64,000 nt of DNA from NCBI GenBank assembly GCA_002238825.1, contig MPNC01000001.1, positions 248,001 through 312,000 on the forward strand, written 5' to 3'. This stretch comes from SAR202 cluster bacterium bin87. Lineage in GTDB: Bacteria; Chloroflexota; Dehalococcoidia; Lucifugimonadales; UBA3495. Of the stretch, positions 1 to 8,474 are shown in pieces. Under the pieces are notes generated by a model that was not told where the DNA came from, searched no databases, and was given only the letters and a program-made list of their open reading frames with translations. A program made the position numbers and the translations under genes. Positions within the stretch are counted from its first letter, which is position 1. Each line of letters opens with the position of its first letter.

Positions 1-308
1 ATCACGTCGGCGTCCGCGGCCAAGCGGCGGAACAGCCCGCGCCCCGTCTCGGTCTCCAGATCCAGCGTGATTGATCGCTTGTTCGTATTGTAGAAATAGA
101 AGTCCAGGCTCTGCTCGGCGTCGGGTACGTCTCCAGGATACGGGCCCAGCGTCCGTGAAGGGTCTCCCGATGGCGGTTCTACCTTCACCACGTCCGCGCC
201 GTAATCCGCCAACAAACGGCCGCAGAACGCCGCCCGACGGTCGGTCAGGTCCAGGATACGGTACGGGGGTATCAGGTGCTCGCCGGTGTATTCGTCGAAC
301 CGAGGCAT
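1..308 (-). CDS. Family III CoA transferase (CaiB/BaiF), N-terminal fragment
   Basis: The left edge cuts this gene; 102 residues from the N terminus are present, read leftwards from the ATG ending at 308. The fragment contains the family III opening: DLTDRRAAFCGRLLADYGAD, then VVKVEPPSGDPSR, then NTNKRSITLDL followed by GRGLFRRLAADADV. These are the CoA-transferase N-terminal Rossmann segments that precede the catalytic Asp, which would lie beyond the edge. Family members move CoA between acyl-CoA and a free acid, or act as racemases; the substrate cannot be told from this part. It is divergent from the hydrolase gene at 459, with about 150 bases between them. Confidence in the family is high. 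Confidence 0.9.
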   Translation of the reverse strand, partial: MPRFDEYTGEHLIPPYRILDLTDRRAAFCGRLLADYGADVVKVEPPSGDPSRTLGPYPGDVPDAEQSLDFYFYNTNKRSITLDLETETGRGLFRRLAADADV

Positions 309-416
309 GGGCTGTAATTCTCCGTGTCCGTGATGCCGAACCCTGAGGGCTGCGTCCCGTCAATTTATCGCCGGCCAATCGCGGTGTCAAAAGACAAACT
401 GCGAATACACCGCCGC

Positions 417-422
417 TATAAT
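417..422 (+). promoter_or_regulatory. Candidate -10 box for the hydrolase gene
   Basis: A perfect TATAAT lies 37 bases before the ATG at 459, in the divergent gap between the CoA transferase and the hydrolase. No good -35 is visible; the closest is AGACAA-like sequence about 18-20 bases upstream. Confidence 0.45.
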
Positions 423-458
423 GTTCTCCGCCCACATTCTTGACCGTTGAGAGCGCCC

Positions 459-2201
459 ATGAGCACGATGCACCCCACCGATATCAATGCCGCACTGGTC
501 AACCTGGTTCGCAAACGCAGCCCGGAACGCTGGCAAACCGTCCCCATCGGTCTCACACCGTTGTGGCGGCCGATGCTGGCTCTCGTTGACAATCGCACCC
601 TGCCATTCTCCGATGAAGAACACCGCCCCACCGTCCTGCTGGTCGCTGGCCTGCGCGGCGAGACCATGGATACTCCGCGCATCCTCGTTGCGCTCGATCT
701 GTTTGCGCGTTCGGCGGCCGCCGGATCCTCCGGTGTGGCCCTGAACGCCCTCGCCGCCAGCAATCCCGACGCCCTGGCCGGCGGCGACTGGGAACCCACG
801 GCCGGAGATCCAACCGACCTTACCCAGGGTTTCCCGCCCGACGGCGGTTTCTACTCGGACGAAACGGGCCCGGAAAGCCGTTACCTGTGGCGATGGGTGT
901 GCTACCAAGCCCCGGACCTGCTCGTCGAAGTGGCCCTTGCCGACGACTCCGAACGGCAACCGTTCTGGGAGGCCAATGCAGCCGCCGCGGGCAGTCCGGT
1001 CGCTTCCGCCATCGGAGCCTCGGCGGCTTCCGACAACGACTCACTGGTCGCCGCACTGGGGCGCTCGTCCGAAGACAGCCCCGGTGTCATCCCTGCCTTG
1101 CGCCTCACCACCCATTGGACCGGCCTTTCCGACTCCCTGCAAGCGTTGTGGCGTTTGACCAGCAAAGGAGCCAACGTATCGCCCTCTCCAGCCCGGCTCG
1201 CCCTCGATGCACGCCGCGACCGCTCTCCGATCGAGCTCGCGCGTATCCTGGCCGGACGCTACGGTCACGCCCTCGACCCGGTCAATTACACTCAGGGCGT
1301 CGGCATCAGCGGCCGCCTCCGCCTGGCCGCCCTCGATGACACTTTGGCAAATCCGACTGACGACATCGCCGAAATGATCGACCATGTCGCCGCTGATCCG
1401 CCGGGCTATCTGGCCGACGCCGGCGGCGCTGCCCTGGCCGGCGTTGTCTGGGCCGCCCGTTTGGCCGACTATACCGGCGACGAAAAATACCGCCGTCTCT
1501 TTTTCTACGCGGCAGATCGTTTCGTCGCCCGTGGCCCCGGCGAAGCGCCCGCCCCGTGCGACCCCGACTTCCGCGTCGAAGATATGTTCATGGCCGGCGC
1601 CATGCTCGGACGGGCCTACCGCATCAGCGGCGATACCAGGTACGCCGACCTCCTGGCGACGTTCCTGCTCGATGGTGGAGACGTCCAGGAGGCTAACGGC
1701 CTGTTCCGTCATGCCCGGTCTGCCCCGTTCTACTGGAGCCGCGGCAACGGTTTCGCGGCCCTTGGGTACGCGGAAACTCTCACCTATCTTCCGGACGATC
1801 ACCCGGCCCGCGAAACGCTCCTGCAGCGTCACCGCCGTCACTTGGACGCCCTACTGCGCGTCCAGCAGGCCTGGGGCACCTTCGGCGAGCTCGTCGATCT
1901 GCCCGGCGCCTGGGGCGAACTGACCTCGACCTCCATGATCGGTTACGCTCTCGCTCGCGGCCTCCGCCTCGGCTGGCTGCCTTCCAACGATGCCGCCGGC
2001 TACACCGCTGGCCTACGGGCCTGTTGGCGCGCCGTTTCCGAGCGCATCGACGAAGAGGGTGGCGTGGTCGACGGCTGCATTAGCACCGGCGTCATGCCCG
2101 ACCAGCGCGCCTACCTGAACCGCACCGCCGTCAACGGATACGATGACCGCACCGGCAGCCTGGCCCTGTGGTTCGCCTGCGAAATGGCCCAGCAGCCCTG
2201 A
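459..2201 (+). CDS. Glycoside hydrolase family 88/105-like protein with an M14-like N-terminal domain
   Basis: This 580-residue protein has two parts. Residues of about 280-580 carry the (alpha/alpha)6-barrel pattern of unsaturated glucuronyl/rhamnogalacturonyl hydrolases: RVEDMFMAGAML (with the Asp equivalent to the catalytic one), then FYWSRGNGFAALGYAE, and near the C terminus STSMIGYALARGLRLGWL. The first 200 residues look like a zinc-carboxypeptidase (M14) fold: PTVLLVAGLRGE, an Asn-Pro-Asp segment, then PESRYLWRWVCYQAPDLLVEV. The metal-binding His of the usual HGxE motif is Arg here, so this half is probably not a peptidase. I use the ATG at 459; a TTG at 447 is in frame. There is no clear signal peptide. 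The domain assignments are pattern-based; the C-terminal one is the firmer. Confidence 0.7.
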   Translation: MSTMHPTDINAALVNLVRKRSPERWQTVPIGLTPLWRPMLALVDNRTLPFSDEEHRPTVLLVAGLRGETMDTPRILVALDLFARSAAAGSSGVALNALAASNPDALAGGDWEPTAGDPTDLTQGFPPDGGFYSDETGPESRYLWRWVCYQAPDLLVEVALADDSERQPFWEANAAAAGSPVASAIGASAASDNDSLVAALGRSSEDSPGVIPALRLTTHWTGLSDSLQALWRLTSKGANVSPSPARLALDARRDRSPIELARILAGRYGHALDPVNYTQGVGISGRLRLAALDDTLANPTDDIAEMIDHVAADPPGYLADAGGAALAGVVWAARLADYTGDEKYRRLFFYAADRFVARGPGEAPAPCDPDFRVEDMFMAGAMLGRAYRISGDTRYADLLATFLLDGGDVQEANGLFRHARSAPFYWSRGNGFAALGYAETLTYLPDDHPARETLLQRHRRHLDALLRVQQAWGTFGELVDLPGAWGELTSTSMIGYALARGLRLGWLPSNDAAGYTAGLRACWRAVSERIDEEGGVVDGCISTGVMPDQRAYLNRTAVNGYDDRTGSLALWFACEMAQQP

Positions 2202-2213
2202 CGCGAAAGCCCG

Positions 2214-2222
2214 TGCTAAAAT
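2214..2222 (+). promoter_or_regulatory. Extended -10 promoter for the AAA ATPase gene
   Basis: TGCTAAAAT (TGn plus TAAAAT) lies 40 bases before the ATG at 2262 and directly after the hydrolase stop. The same GTGCTAnnnT form recurs before several other genes in this window. Confidence 0.45.
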
Positions 2223-2261
2223 CGTCCAACTGCCGCTCCAACAGCGCGGACGGAGGCCATC

Positions 2262-3695
2262 ATGCTGACCAGGCTGGAAGTCAACGGATTCAAAAACCTG
2301 GTGGATTTCTCCGTTGATTTTGGGCCCTTCACGTGTATCACCGGTCCCGGCGGTGCGGGCAAGTCCAACCTGTTCGACGCCATCCGATTCCTTGCGCTGC
2401 TCGCCGACCATCCAATCGACGAGGCGGTGTCCCAGATGCGTCGCCCGGGCGACGGAATCGGAGAAATCTCCGAGCTGTTTTTCGTAAACGGCAGTCAACG
2501 AACCGACCGGTTTCAAATCGCCGCAGAGATGATCCTTCGCGGCAATGCCCACGATGACTTTGGCCGGGAGGCCAGTGCATCTTCCTCGTTCGTGCGCTAC
2601 GAGGTGTCCTTCCGCCATTCTCCGCCGTCTTCCGTCGATGGGTGTGTTGGCGGTATCGTGCTGGCACGCGAAGAGTTGCGGCCCATCATCGAGGCACGTG
2701 CGGCGCGTCACCTGAAATTCCCTCACAGCAAGAGCCGATTTCGCGATGGCTCCGTCTACAACAGTCGGCACTCCGGCAGCGGGTTCATATCCACCCGGGA
2801 TGATCCTGAAACGGGACAACCGGTTGTAATGGTTCACCAGGACGGAGGCTACCCGGCACGTGGCCGCCCGTCACCCGCGCCCGCTGCCCGACGCACTGCC
2901 GTTGGTACGGAGAACACGGCCGCGACACCAACCGTCCTGGCCGCTAAACGGGAGATGCAAGGCTGGCAGGTTCTGGACCTGGATCCCGTTGCCATGCGCC
3001 AGCCTGACCGGTACAGCCAGCCGCCCGGTATTGCCAGCGATGGCGCCCACATTCCTGCGACGCTGCACCATTGGATGTGGTCGGCCCGAGAGCAAGGACT
3101 AGATCCCGAAAGAGCGCTGGAACCGTTGGCAGAGTCGGTATCGGATGTGTCGGCATTGAGCAGAATCGGTGTTTCTCGAAACGATGCCTGGGGTGTTCTC
3201 TCTCTCGCGTTGGAAGAAACGTCCGGTGTGCCCGTTGGCCCTTCAATGGTTTCCGACAGCGCGCTGCGGTTCCTGGCGTTTGCGATCCTTGCTCAGGCTC
3301 CCGACCATCCGTCGCTCCTCTGCATCGAACTTCCGGAAACCGGATTGGAACCGGCCAGCCTGGATGCGCTGAATTCGATCCTGCACCAAATGGCGGCTAA
3401 CCCCCACGAAGAAATCGGACCGGATAATCCTCTGCGCCAGGTGATCGCGGTCAGCCAATCGCCCTACCTGTTGCAGTTGCAGGAGATGCAAGACCTGCTC
3501 CTGGCCCAACCGCTCAGTATTGCCTCAACCGAATCAGGTCAGAACCACCGTATTTTGCAATGCCATCCCCACGCCGGTACCTGGCGCTGTGACGGCCCCG
3601 ACGACGGGATTGACCTCACATCGGTGTGGTCCTACCCGCTGCCACAGCAGAAGTTGCAAATCGGTTTCCCGTCGCGATTCTGGAACGAAGCGTGA
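2262..3695 (+). CDS. Orphan AAA ATPase (RecF/SMC-like, AAA_21 type)
   Basis: A 477-residue P-loop protein. It opens LTRLEVNGFKNLVDFSVDFG, the standard start of RecF/SMC-like and OLD-like ATPases, followed by Walker A GPGGAGKS at residues 28-35. Near residue 350 the Walker B region reads LLCIELPETGLEP, where family members usually have IEEPENGLHP; the first acidic pair is therefore altered (Glu-Leu rather than Glu-Glu). The middle third is poorly conserved and proline/arginine-rich. There is no TOPRIM domain and no nuclease partner beside it, so it is not a complete OLD or Gabija-type system. GGAGG precedes the ATG. Function unknown; possibly DNA- or stress-related by analogy only. Confidence 0.75.
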   Translation: MLTRLEVNGFKNLVDFSVDFGPFTCITGPGGAGKSNLFDAIRFLALLADHPIDEAVSQMRRPGDGIGEISELFFVNGSQRTDRFQIAAEMILRGNAHDDFGREASASSSFVRYEVSFRHSPPSSVDGCVGGIVLAREELRPIIEARAARHLKFPHSKSRFRDGSVYNSRHSGSGFISTRDDPETGQPVVMVHQDGGYPARGRPSPAPAARRTAVGTENTAATPTVLAAKREMQGWQVLDLDPVAMRQPDRYSQPPGIASDGAHIPATLHHWMWSAREQGLDPERALEPLAESVSDVSALSRIGVSRNDAWGVLSLALEETSGVPVGPSMVSDSALRFLAFAILAQAPDHPSLLCIELPETGLEPASLDALNSILHQMAANPHEEIGPDNPLRQVIAVSQSPYLLQLQEMQDLLLAQPLSIASTESGQNHRILQCHPHAGTWRCDGPDDGIDLTSVWSYPLPQQKLQIGFPSRFWNEA

Positions 3696-3713
3696 CTGCT
3701 TGTCCGCCCGGTC

Positions 3714-3742
3714 GATCATGATATCCGGCGATGATCTATAAT
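3714..3742 (+). promoter_or_regulatory. Inverted repeat and TATAAT before the MFS gene
   Basis: GATCAT (3714-3719) and ATGATC (3731-3736) form a perfect 6-bp inverted repeat that ends against TATAAT at 3737-3742, 32 bases before the MFS start. The repeat sits where the -35 region would be, so a repressor or activator site is possible. Confidence 0.35.
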
Positions 3743-3774
3743 CGCCCGATCATCAAATTGCGGCCGTCGATCAA

Positions 3775-5088
3775 ATGCACGTCCTGATCGCCTACATCTC
3801 CCAGCGGACTCCGTTCTATTACGGATGGATTGTGCTGGGCACCGCCGGCAGCAGCATGTTCGTCCGCAACGCGGCCGGCAGTCTGACATTTGCCGTCTTC
3901 GTCCCGCTCATCGCCGACGAAACCGGATGGAGCCGAGCGCTTATCGGAGGCGGCGCCGCGGTCGGCGGTCTGCTGGCTACCGGCGCGTCCCCTCCAGTGG
4001 GCTGGGCCATCGACCGCTACGGAGCCCGGGCGGTGCTCGTTTCTTCCCTGATCATCATCGGCCTCAGCACCATGGCCATGGCGTGGCTCTCCGTCCACAT
4101 CGCCATCTTCTACTCGGCTCTGGCCATCGGCCGGATCATGTTCAGCAGCCCGCTCAACGTGGGCGCGGCCACCGTCGTGGGCCGCTGGTTCGTACGCCAG
4201 CGCGGACGAGCCACGGGCCTGCTTTTCCTGTCCCACTCGGGGGGCATGGTGGCGTTCCCTCTGGTGGCTACGTGGGTGAGCGTGACCTACGGATGGCAGG
4301 TTGCCTGGATCGTCCTCGGTCTGATGGTCTACGCTATCGCGCTGGCGCCGGCGGCGCTGCTGGTCGCCCAACGCCCGGAGGACGTCGGGCTGCTCCCTGA
4401 CGGCGATACTCCGGACGCAACCGGCGAGGCCGACTCTTCCATCGCGACCGCCGCCGATACCGAATCCGCCCTGGAGTGGACGACACGACAGGCTTTGCGT
4501 ACGCCTGCCCTGTGGGTCCTGGCTATCGGAACGGGTTTCCTCTTCCTGTTGCAGTCCGGCACCAATGTTTACCAGGCGGATCTGCTGCGGTCCCGCGGCA
4601 TCGACCTTTCCCTGTCCCAGCTGAGCATCGTCGTCAACGCCGCGGGCACTGGCATGGGCAGCCTCCTGTGGGGACGAGTTGTGGAAAAATTGCGGGTTTC
4701 GTATACCTACGCCATTGTTGCCCTGGTGATGGCAATAGCCTGCGCGTTGTTCGTGATCGCAGACACCGTTGCGCTGGCGTTCTTCGCCGCCGGCCTGTTT
4801 GGCCTCGCCGTGGCCGGCATCCTGGTGGTGCCCGCCGTTGCTTACGCGAACTTTTTCGGGCGTGAGTCCCTGGGAACCATTCGCGGTGTCACCGAACCCT
4901 TCACTTCTCTGGGTCAGGCCATCGGCGCAGTGGCTTCAGGGTTGGTCTACCAGTTCGCCGGAGCGTACGGCATCGCATTCATCATTTACGCCGTCCTCGG
5001 CGCGGTCACTGCTCTTGCTCTGCTTCTCGCCAAGCCGCCGGTGCACCCACAGGCCCGCCCGGCGCTGTCCGCCGAAACCGCTGACTAG
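3775..5088 (+). CDS. MFS transporter, monocarboxylate/OFA-like
   Basis: A 437-residue, 12-helix major facilitator. The opening RTPFYYGWIVLGTAGSSMF and the loop GWAIDRYGARAVL match the monocarboxylate-porter / oxalate-formate antiporter branch, as does FLFLLQSGTNVYQADLLRSR at the start of the second half. A soluble acidic loop (about residues 205-235) separates the two six-helix halves. The substrate is probably a small organic acid, by family only. The gene converges with the SDR at 5085; the two stop codons share the palindrome CTAG (5085-5088). A second carrier of the same style lies at 16541-17890. Confidence 0.8.
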   Translation: MHVLIAYISQRTPFYYGWIVLGTAGSSMFVRNAAGSLTFAVFVPLIADETGWSRALIGGGAAVGGLLATGASPPVGWAIDRYGARAVLVSSLIIIGLSTMAMAWLSVHIAIFYSALAIGRIMFSSPLNVGAATVVGRWFVRQRGRATGLLFLSHSGGMVAFPLVATWVSVTYGWQVAWIVLGLMVYAIALAPAALLVAQRPEDVGLLPDGDTPDATGEADSSIATAADTESALEWTTRQALRTPALWVLAIGTGFLFLLQSGTNVYQADLLRSRGIDLSLSQLSIVVNAAGTGMGSLLWGRVVEKLRVSYTYAIVALVMAIACALFVIADTVALAFFAAGLFGLAVAGILVVPAVAYANFFGRESLGTIRGVTEPFTSLGQAIGAVASGLVYQFAGAYGIAFIIYAVLGAVTALALLLAKPPVHPQARPALSAETAD

Positions 5089-5924
5089 CCGTCCAGATCC
5101 ACCCGCCTCAGCAACAACGCGTCCGACGACATGATCGCTTCCACCCGCGCCGGGATGTCCTCGAAGGCGTCCAGCGCGGCGCGGATGAGCCGACCCGACA
5201 GGCCGCCGCAAGCGTCGCTGCCCAGCAGGACCGCCAGTTGCGCCGCCCGTTCAATCGACGCGCCTCCCCCTGATGTTACCTGTACTCCCTTTTCGTACAG
5301 TTCCATGTCCCCGGCAGCCAGGGCCATGTCACGCACCTCTTCCCACATACGCGTGTGAATGGAGCCCGGACTGATGGCGTTGACCGTGACTCCGGTGCCC
5401 GCAAGTTCCACGCTGAGGTTCTCAGTCATGTTGATGATGGCGGTCTTCGCCGCATCGTAGGAAGTGTCGTTCGGACCACCCACGCCGGCCATGTTGACGA
5501 TACGACCGCTTCCACGCTCCAGCATTCCGGGTATCACCGCCCGGCAGCCGTAGTAAGTTCCCAGTACGTGAACCGAAATCACGTTGGCCCATCGGTCCGG
5601 ATCCAGTTTCCACAACGGTCCGATCTCTCCGGTGTTGCCAGCGTTGTTCACCATCACGTCAATCGTCCCGAACCGGTCCAGCGCGTGGGCGACGGCGCCT
5701 TCCACCTGCTGGCGATCCCTCACGTCCGTGACGACTGTGGTCACGTCGCTGCCGAATTCCGAGCGGATCTCTTCGGCGGTACCCTGCAGTTCGGCATCGG
5801 TCCGCGCTGCCAACGCCAGCAACGCTCCCTCCGCCGCGTACGCCCTGGCGATCGCCTGACCGATTCCCCTGCCGCCACCCGTGATCAGGGCCACTTTGCC
5901 GTGCAGTCGTCCCTCGTCTGCCAT
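5085..5924 (-). CDS. SDR family oxidoreductase lacking the usual catalytic serine
   Basis: A 279-residue classical short-chain dehydrogenase. The NAD(P) motif TGGGRGIG is at residues 15-22, NNAG near 93, and YDAAK at about 156-160 supplies the Tyr and Lys of the catalytic set. Where most family members have Ser-Ser about 13 residues before the Tyr, this one reads NMAGVGG, so the catalytic Ser is missing. It may be a binding protein, or use a neighbouring hydroxyl. I start at MADEGRL (5924), ten residues inside the longest frame, because an upstream start would only add a non-conserved tail. It is divergent from the HD gene at 6004. Confidence 0.8.
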   Translation of the reverse strand: MADEGRLHGKVALITGGGRGIGQAIARAYAAEGALLALAARTDAELQGTAEEIRSEFGSDVTTVVTDVRDRQQVEGAVAHALDRFGTIDVMVNNAGNTGEIGPLWKLDPDRWANVISVHVLGTYYGCRAVIPGMLERGSGRIVNMAGVGGPNDTSYDAAKTAIINMTENLSVELAGTGVTVNAISPGSIHTRMWEEVRDMALAAGDMELYEKGVQVTSGGGASIERAAQLAVLLGSDACGGLSGRLIRAALDAFEDIPARVEAIMSSDALLLRRVDLDG

Positions 5925-5962
5925 TTCCGTTCTCCTCGCCACTCCGAACGCCACCGGGGCGA

Positions 5963-5971
5963 TGGTACAAT
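5963..5971 (+). promoter_or_regulatory. Extended -10 promoter for the HD-domain gene
   Basis: TGGTACAAT (TGn plus TACAAT) is 32 bases before the ATG at 6004, in the divergent SDR/HD gap. Confidence 0.4.
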
Positions 5972-6003
5972 TCGGCTACATACTACATGACGGGAGAACA
6001 CTC

Positions 6004-6591
6004 ATGAGCGACGCGTCCCCGGCGACCGTCCCGATGGTCTCGTTTACCAGCATGGCGGCTGGAACTCGCGAGGATTACCAACTGCTGGAGCACCTGGAAG
6101 CCCAATTCGCTGCCAGCACCGCGGACCGAGTCTTGGATCAATTGCGCGGCCTCGCCGGATCGCTGGCCGGCTACAAGGTGGACCGTCTGGAGCACTCGTT
6201 GCAGTCAGCGACCCGCGCCCACCGCGATGGAGCCGACGAGGAAATGGTCGTCGCTGCCCTGCTGCACGACATCGGCGATCTGTTGGCCCCCCACAACCAC
6301 AGTGAGATGGCGGCGGCCGTCCTCAGGCCCTACGTCACGGAACGAACCTATTGGGTGGTCCGGCAGCACGGCCTGTTCCAGAGCTACTACTACGCGCACC
6401 ACATGGGCGGCGACCGCAACGCTCGCGACCGCTATATCGACCATCCGTGGTACCAGGATGCGGTGGATTTCTGCCACCGCTGGGATCAATCGTCGTTCGA
6501 CCCCGAGTACGATACCCTCTCCCTGGAAATTTTTGAGCCCATGGTCCGACGGGTTTTCGCGCGGGAACCCTTCAGCGCCGGGAGGGAATAG
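6004..6591 (+). CDS. HD-domain protein resembling PhnZ/MIOX-type diiron oxygenases
   Basis: A 195-residue all-helical HD protein with metal ligands in order: His64 in HSLQSA, His88-Asp89 in ALLHDIGD, Asp92, His97/His99, His122 in VRQHGLF, and Asp161 in CHRWDQSSFDP. The spacing and the late WDQ-SFDP segment resemble the PhnZ / myo-inositol-oxygenase branch of the HD superfamily, in which a mixed-valence diiron site cleaves C-C or C-P bonds, rather than nucleotide phosphohydrolases. Start: the ATG at 6004 with GGGAGA just upstream; the frame is open further 5' but without a good site. It is followed two bases later by an SDR, so the two probably act together, for instance oxygenase plus dehydrogenase. 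The HD fold is certain; the oxygenase role is inferred. Confidence 0.75.
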   Translation: MSDASPATVPMVSFTSMAAGTREDYQLLEHLEAQFAASTADRVLDQLRGLAGSLAGYKVDRLEHSLQSATRAHRDGADEEMVVAALLHDIGDLLAPHNHSEMAAAVLRPYVTERTYWVVRQHGLFQSYYYAHHMGGDRNARDRYIDHPWYQDAVDFCHRWDQSSFDPEYDTLSLEIFEPMVRRVFAREPFSAGRE

Positions 6592-6593
6592 CC

Positions 6594-7442
6594 ATGAGTT
6601 TGGAAGGCAAAGTCGCCTTGATAACTGGCGCCGGCGGCATGCGCGGCGTGGGCCGCGCCACGGCGCTCAAGCTGGCCTCCCAGGGCGCACAGGTCGCCAT
6701 AACCGACGTTCGCCGACCCGTGGAAGACCTGCCGCCGGGCGAAGTTCGCGCCGAGTGGCAGTCTATCGACACGGTGGCCGAAGAGATCCGCTCCCAGGGT
6801 GGTCAGGCTTTCCCGGTTTACGCCGACCTGTCCAACTCCGATGAGATCGAGGGACTGGTAGCGGAGACCGTGAACCACTACGGTCGTCTCGATATTATGG
6901 TCAATAATGCCCGGGCCATTATCGGCCGAGACAAGGTGCCCGTCACCGAGTTGGACGAGGACGTGTGGCAGCATTTCCTCGCCATCAATACCACCGCCGT
7001 CTTCCTGTGCACCAAGTACGCCGGGCGGGAGATGGTTCGTCTGGGTAACGGCGGCCGCGTGGTCAACATTGCCAGCAATGCCGGCAAGCAGGCCAGCGCC
7101 GACGGCGCCGCATATTCCGCCAGCAAATTCGCCGTCATCGGACTGACCCAGGCCTCCGCCATGGATCTCGCTCCCCACGGGATCACCGTCAACGCCGTCT
7201 GTCCGGGCCCGATCAACACCGACCGCATGAGCTACTGGGAACGCGACCAGGCCGCCCAGCGGGGACTGACCCAGGAGGAATTCCGCGCCCAGGTGGTGGC
7301 GGTTTCCTCCGACCGCACTCCCCTCGGTCGCATCGCCGAACCGGAAGACGTGGCCAACCTGGTGGCGTTCCTTTCCGGTCCCGACTCGAGCTTGATTACC
7401 GGACAGTCCTACAACGTCAACGGCGGCATATTGTTCCACTGA
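6594..7442 (+). CDS. SDR family oxidoreductase
   Basis: A 282-residue short-chain dehydrogenase with TGAGGMRGVG at residues 11-20 (a two-residue-longer glycine loop than classical members), MVNNAR in place of NNAG, a catalytic Ser in NIASNAG, and YSASK. CPGPINTDRMSYWERD follows, then the C-terminal segment GQSYNVNGGILFH. The loop with the extra glycine-methionine is typical of SDRs that act on larger or CoA-bound substrates, but the substrate is unknown. It is translationally close to the HD protein (2 bases apart, GGAGGG overlapping its end) and is followed by a luciferase-like oxidoreductase after 33 bases, so 6004-8435 is a likely operon. Confidence 0.9.
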   Translation: MSLEGKVALITGAGGMRGVGRATALKLASQGAQVAITDVRRPVEDLPPGEVRAEWQSIDTVAEEIRSQGGQAFPVYADLSNSDEIEGLVAETVNHYGRLDIMVNNARAIIGRDKVPVTELDEDVWQHFLAINTTAVFLCTKYAGREMVRLGNGGRVVNIASNAGKQASADGAAYSASKFAVIGLTQASAMDLAPHGITVNAVCPGPINTDRMSYWERDQAAQRGLTQEEFRAQVVAVSSDRTPLGRIAEPEDVANLVAFLSGPDSSLITGQSYNVNGGILFH

Positions 7443-7475
7443 CGCGCCCAAGTAAGCCTATCGAGGTGTCACCTT

Positions 7476-8435
7476 ATGCAGTACGGCATTACGCTCCCCG
7501 GCCGGGGCCCCCTGTCCACTCCCGACAGCCTGGCGACCGTCGCCCAGCGGGCTGAAGCGTTGGGTTTCGACTCCGTTGCCCTGGGCGACCATATCCTGGT
7601 GCCCAGGAATATCGATTCGGATTACCCCTATACCGAGACCGGCGAATTCCCCGGCTCGGCATCAGGTCAGGCCATGGAGCAGATCACGGCGCTGGCATAC
7701 ATGGCCGGGTGCACCAGCTCCATTCGGCTGGCGACCTCGGTGCTCATCGTGCCCCATCGCAACCCGCTGGTGGCGGCCAAGGCTCTGGCGACTCTCGACG
7801 TGCTGTCGGGTGGCCGGCTCATCGTCGGCGTCGGCGTCGGTTGGTGTCGCGAGGAGTTTGAAGCCGTGGGCTGCGAGCCCTTCGACGAGCGTGGACCCGT
7901 GACCGACGAGTACATCCGCGCCTTCAAGGAGCTTTGGACTTCCGATGATCCGACATTCGAAGGCGAGTACGTGAGTTTCTCCGACATCTGGTTCCTCCCC
8001 AAGCCGGTTCAAAAGCCGCATCCGCCCTTCTGGGTCGGTGGTGAAAGCCGACCGGCCATCCGGCGTGCCGCCACCCTCTGCGACGGGTGGTACCCCATCG
8101 GCAACAATCCAGCCTTCCCCGTTGGCACGCCGGAAGCGCTCGAGAACAGCATCGGCCGCCTGCATCGGACCGCGGAGCGCGCCGGACGGAATCCCGATGA
8201 AATCCAGATCATCTACCGCTCCCACGACTACCGTATCAACGGAACCGACACCAGCCCGGACCGCGCGCGTTTCACCGGCAGTGGCGAACAGATCGCGGGC
8301 GACATCCGCCAGTACGAAGAGATGGGCGTGAGTTACCTGGTGCTCGACATCGCCCGGTTGAGCGCCGACGGCAACCTGGAAGAGACCCTGGGACACCTGG
8401 AAGACTTCACCACTCAGGTGGCCGCGCGGGTATAG
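7476..8435 (+). CDS. Luciferase-like (LLM class) flavin-dependent oxidoreductase 1
   Basis: A 319-residue TIM-barrel flavin enzyme of the bacterial luciferase / F420-dependent group. The signs are QYGITLPGRGP at the start, AEALGFDSVALGDHI, LATSVLIVPHRNPLVAAKALATLD, the glycine-rich GGRLIVGVGVGWCREEFEAVG, and KPHPPFWVGGESRPAIRRAA. Such enzymes use FMNH2 or F420H2 to oxygenate or reduce organic substrates. The GVGVGW form is common in F420-type members, but cofactor choice cannot be settled from sequence alone. GAGGTG lies upstream of the ATG. It is one of four paralogues in the window (also 10962, 25818, 60664). Confidence 0.9.
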   Translation: MQYGITLPGRGPLSTPDSLATVAQRAEALGFDSVALGDHILVPRNIDSDYPYTETGEFPGSASGQAMEQITALAYMAGCTSSIRLATSVLIVPHRNPLVAAKALATLDVLSGGRLIVGVGVGWCREEFEAVGCEPFDERGPVTDEYIRAFKELWTSDDPTFEGEYVSFSDIWFLPKPVQKPHPPFWVGGESRPAIRRAATLCDGWYPIGNNPAFPVGTPEALENSIGRLHRTAERAGRNPDEIQIIYRSHDYRINGTDTSPDRARFTGSGEQIAGDIRQYEEMGVSYLVLDIARLSADGNLEETLGHLEDFTTQVAARV

Positions 8436-8474
8436 TCGGGCACCGGTAATACGTCCCCGGCGCATTTCACGGTC

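Noticed and set aside
447-458. TTG start of the hydrolase gene
   Set aside because: An ATG four codons later is a more usual start, and the extra residues are not conserved.
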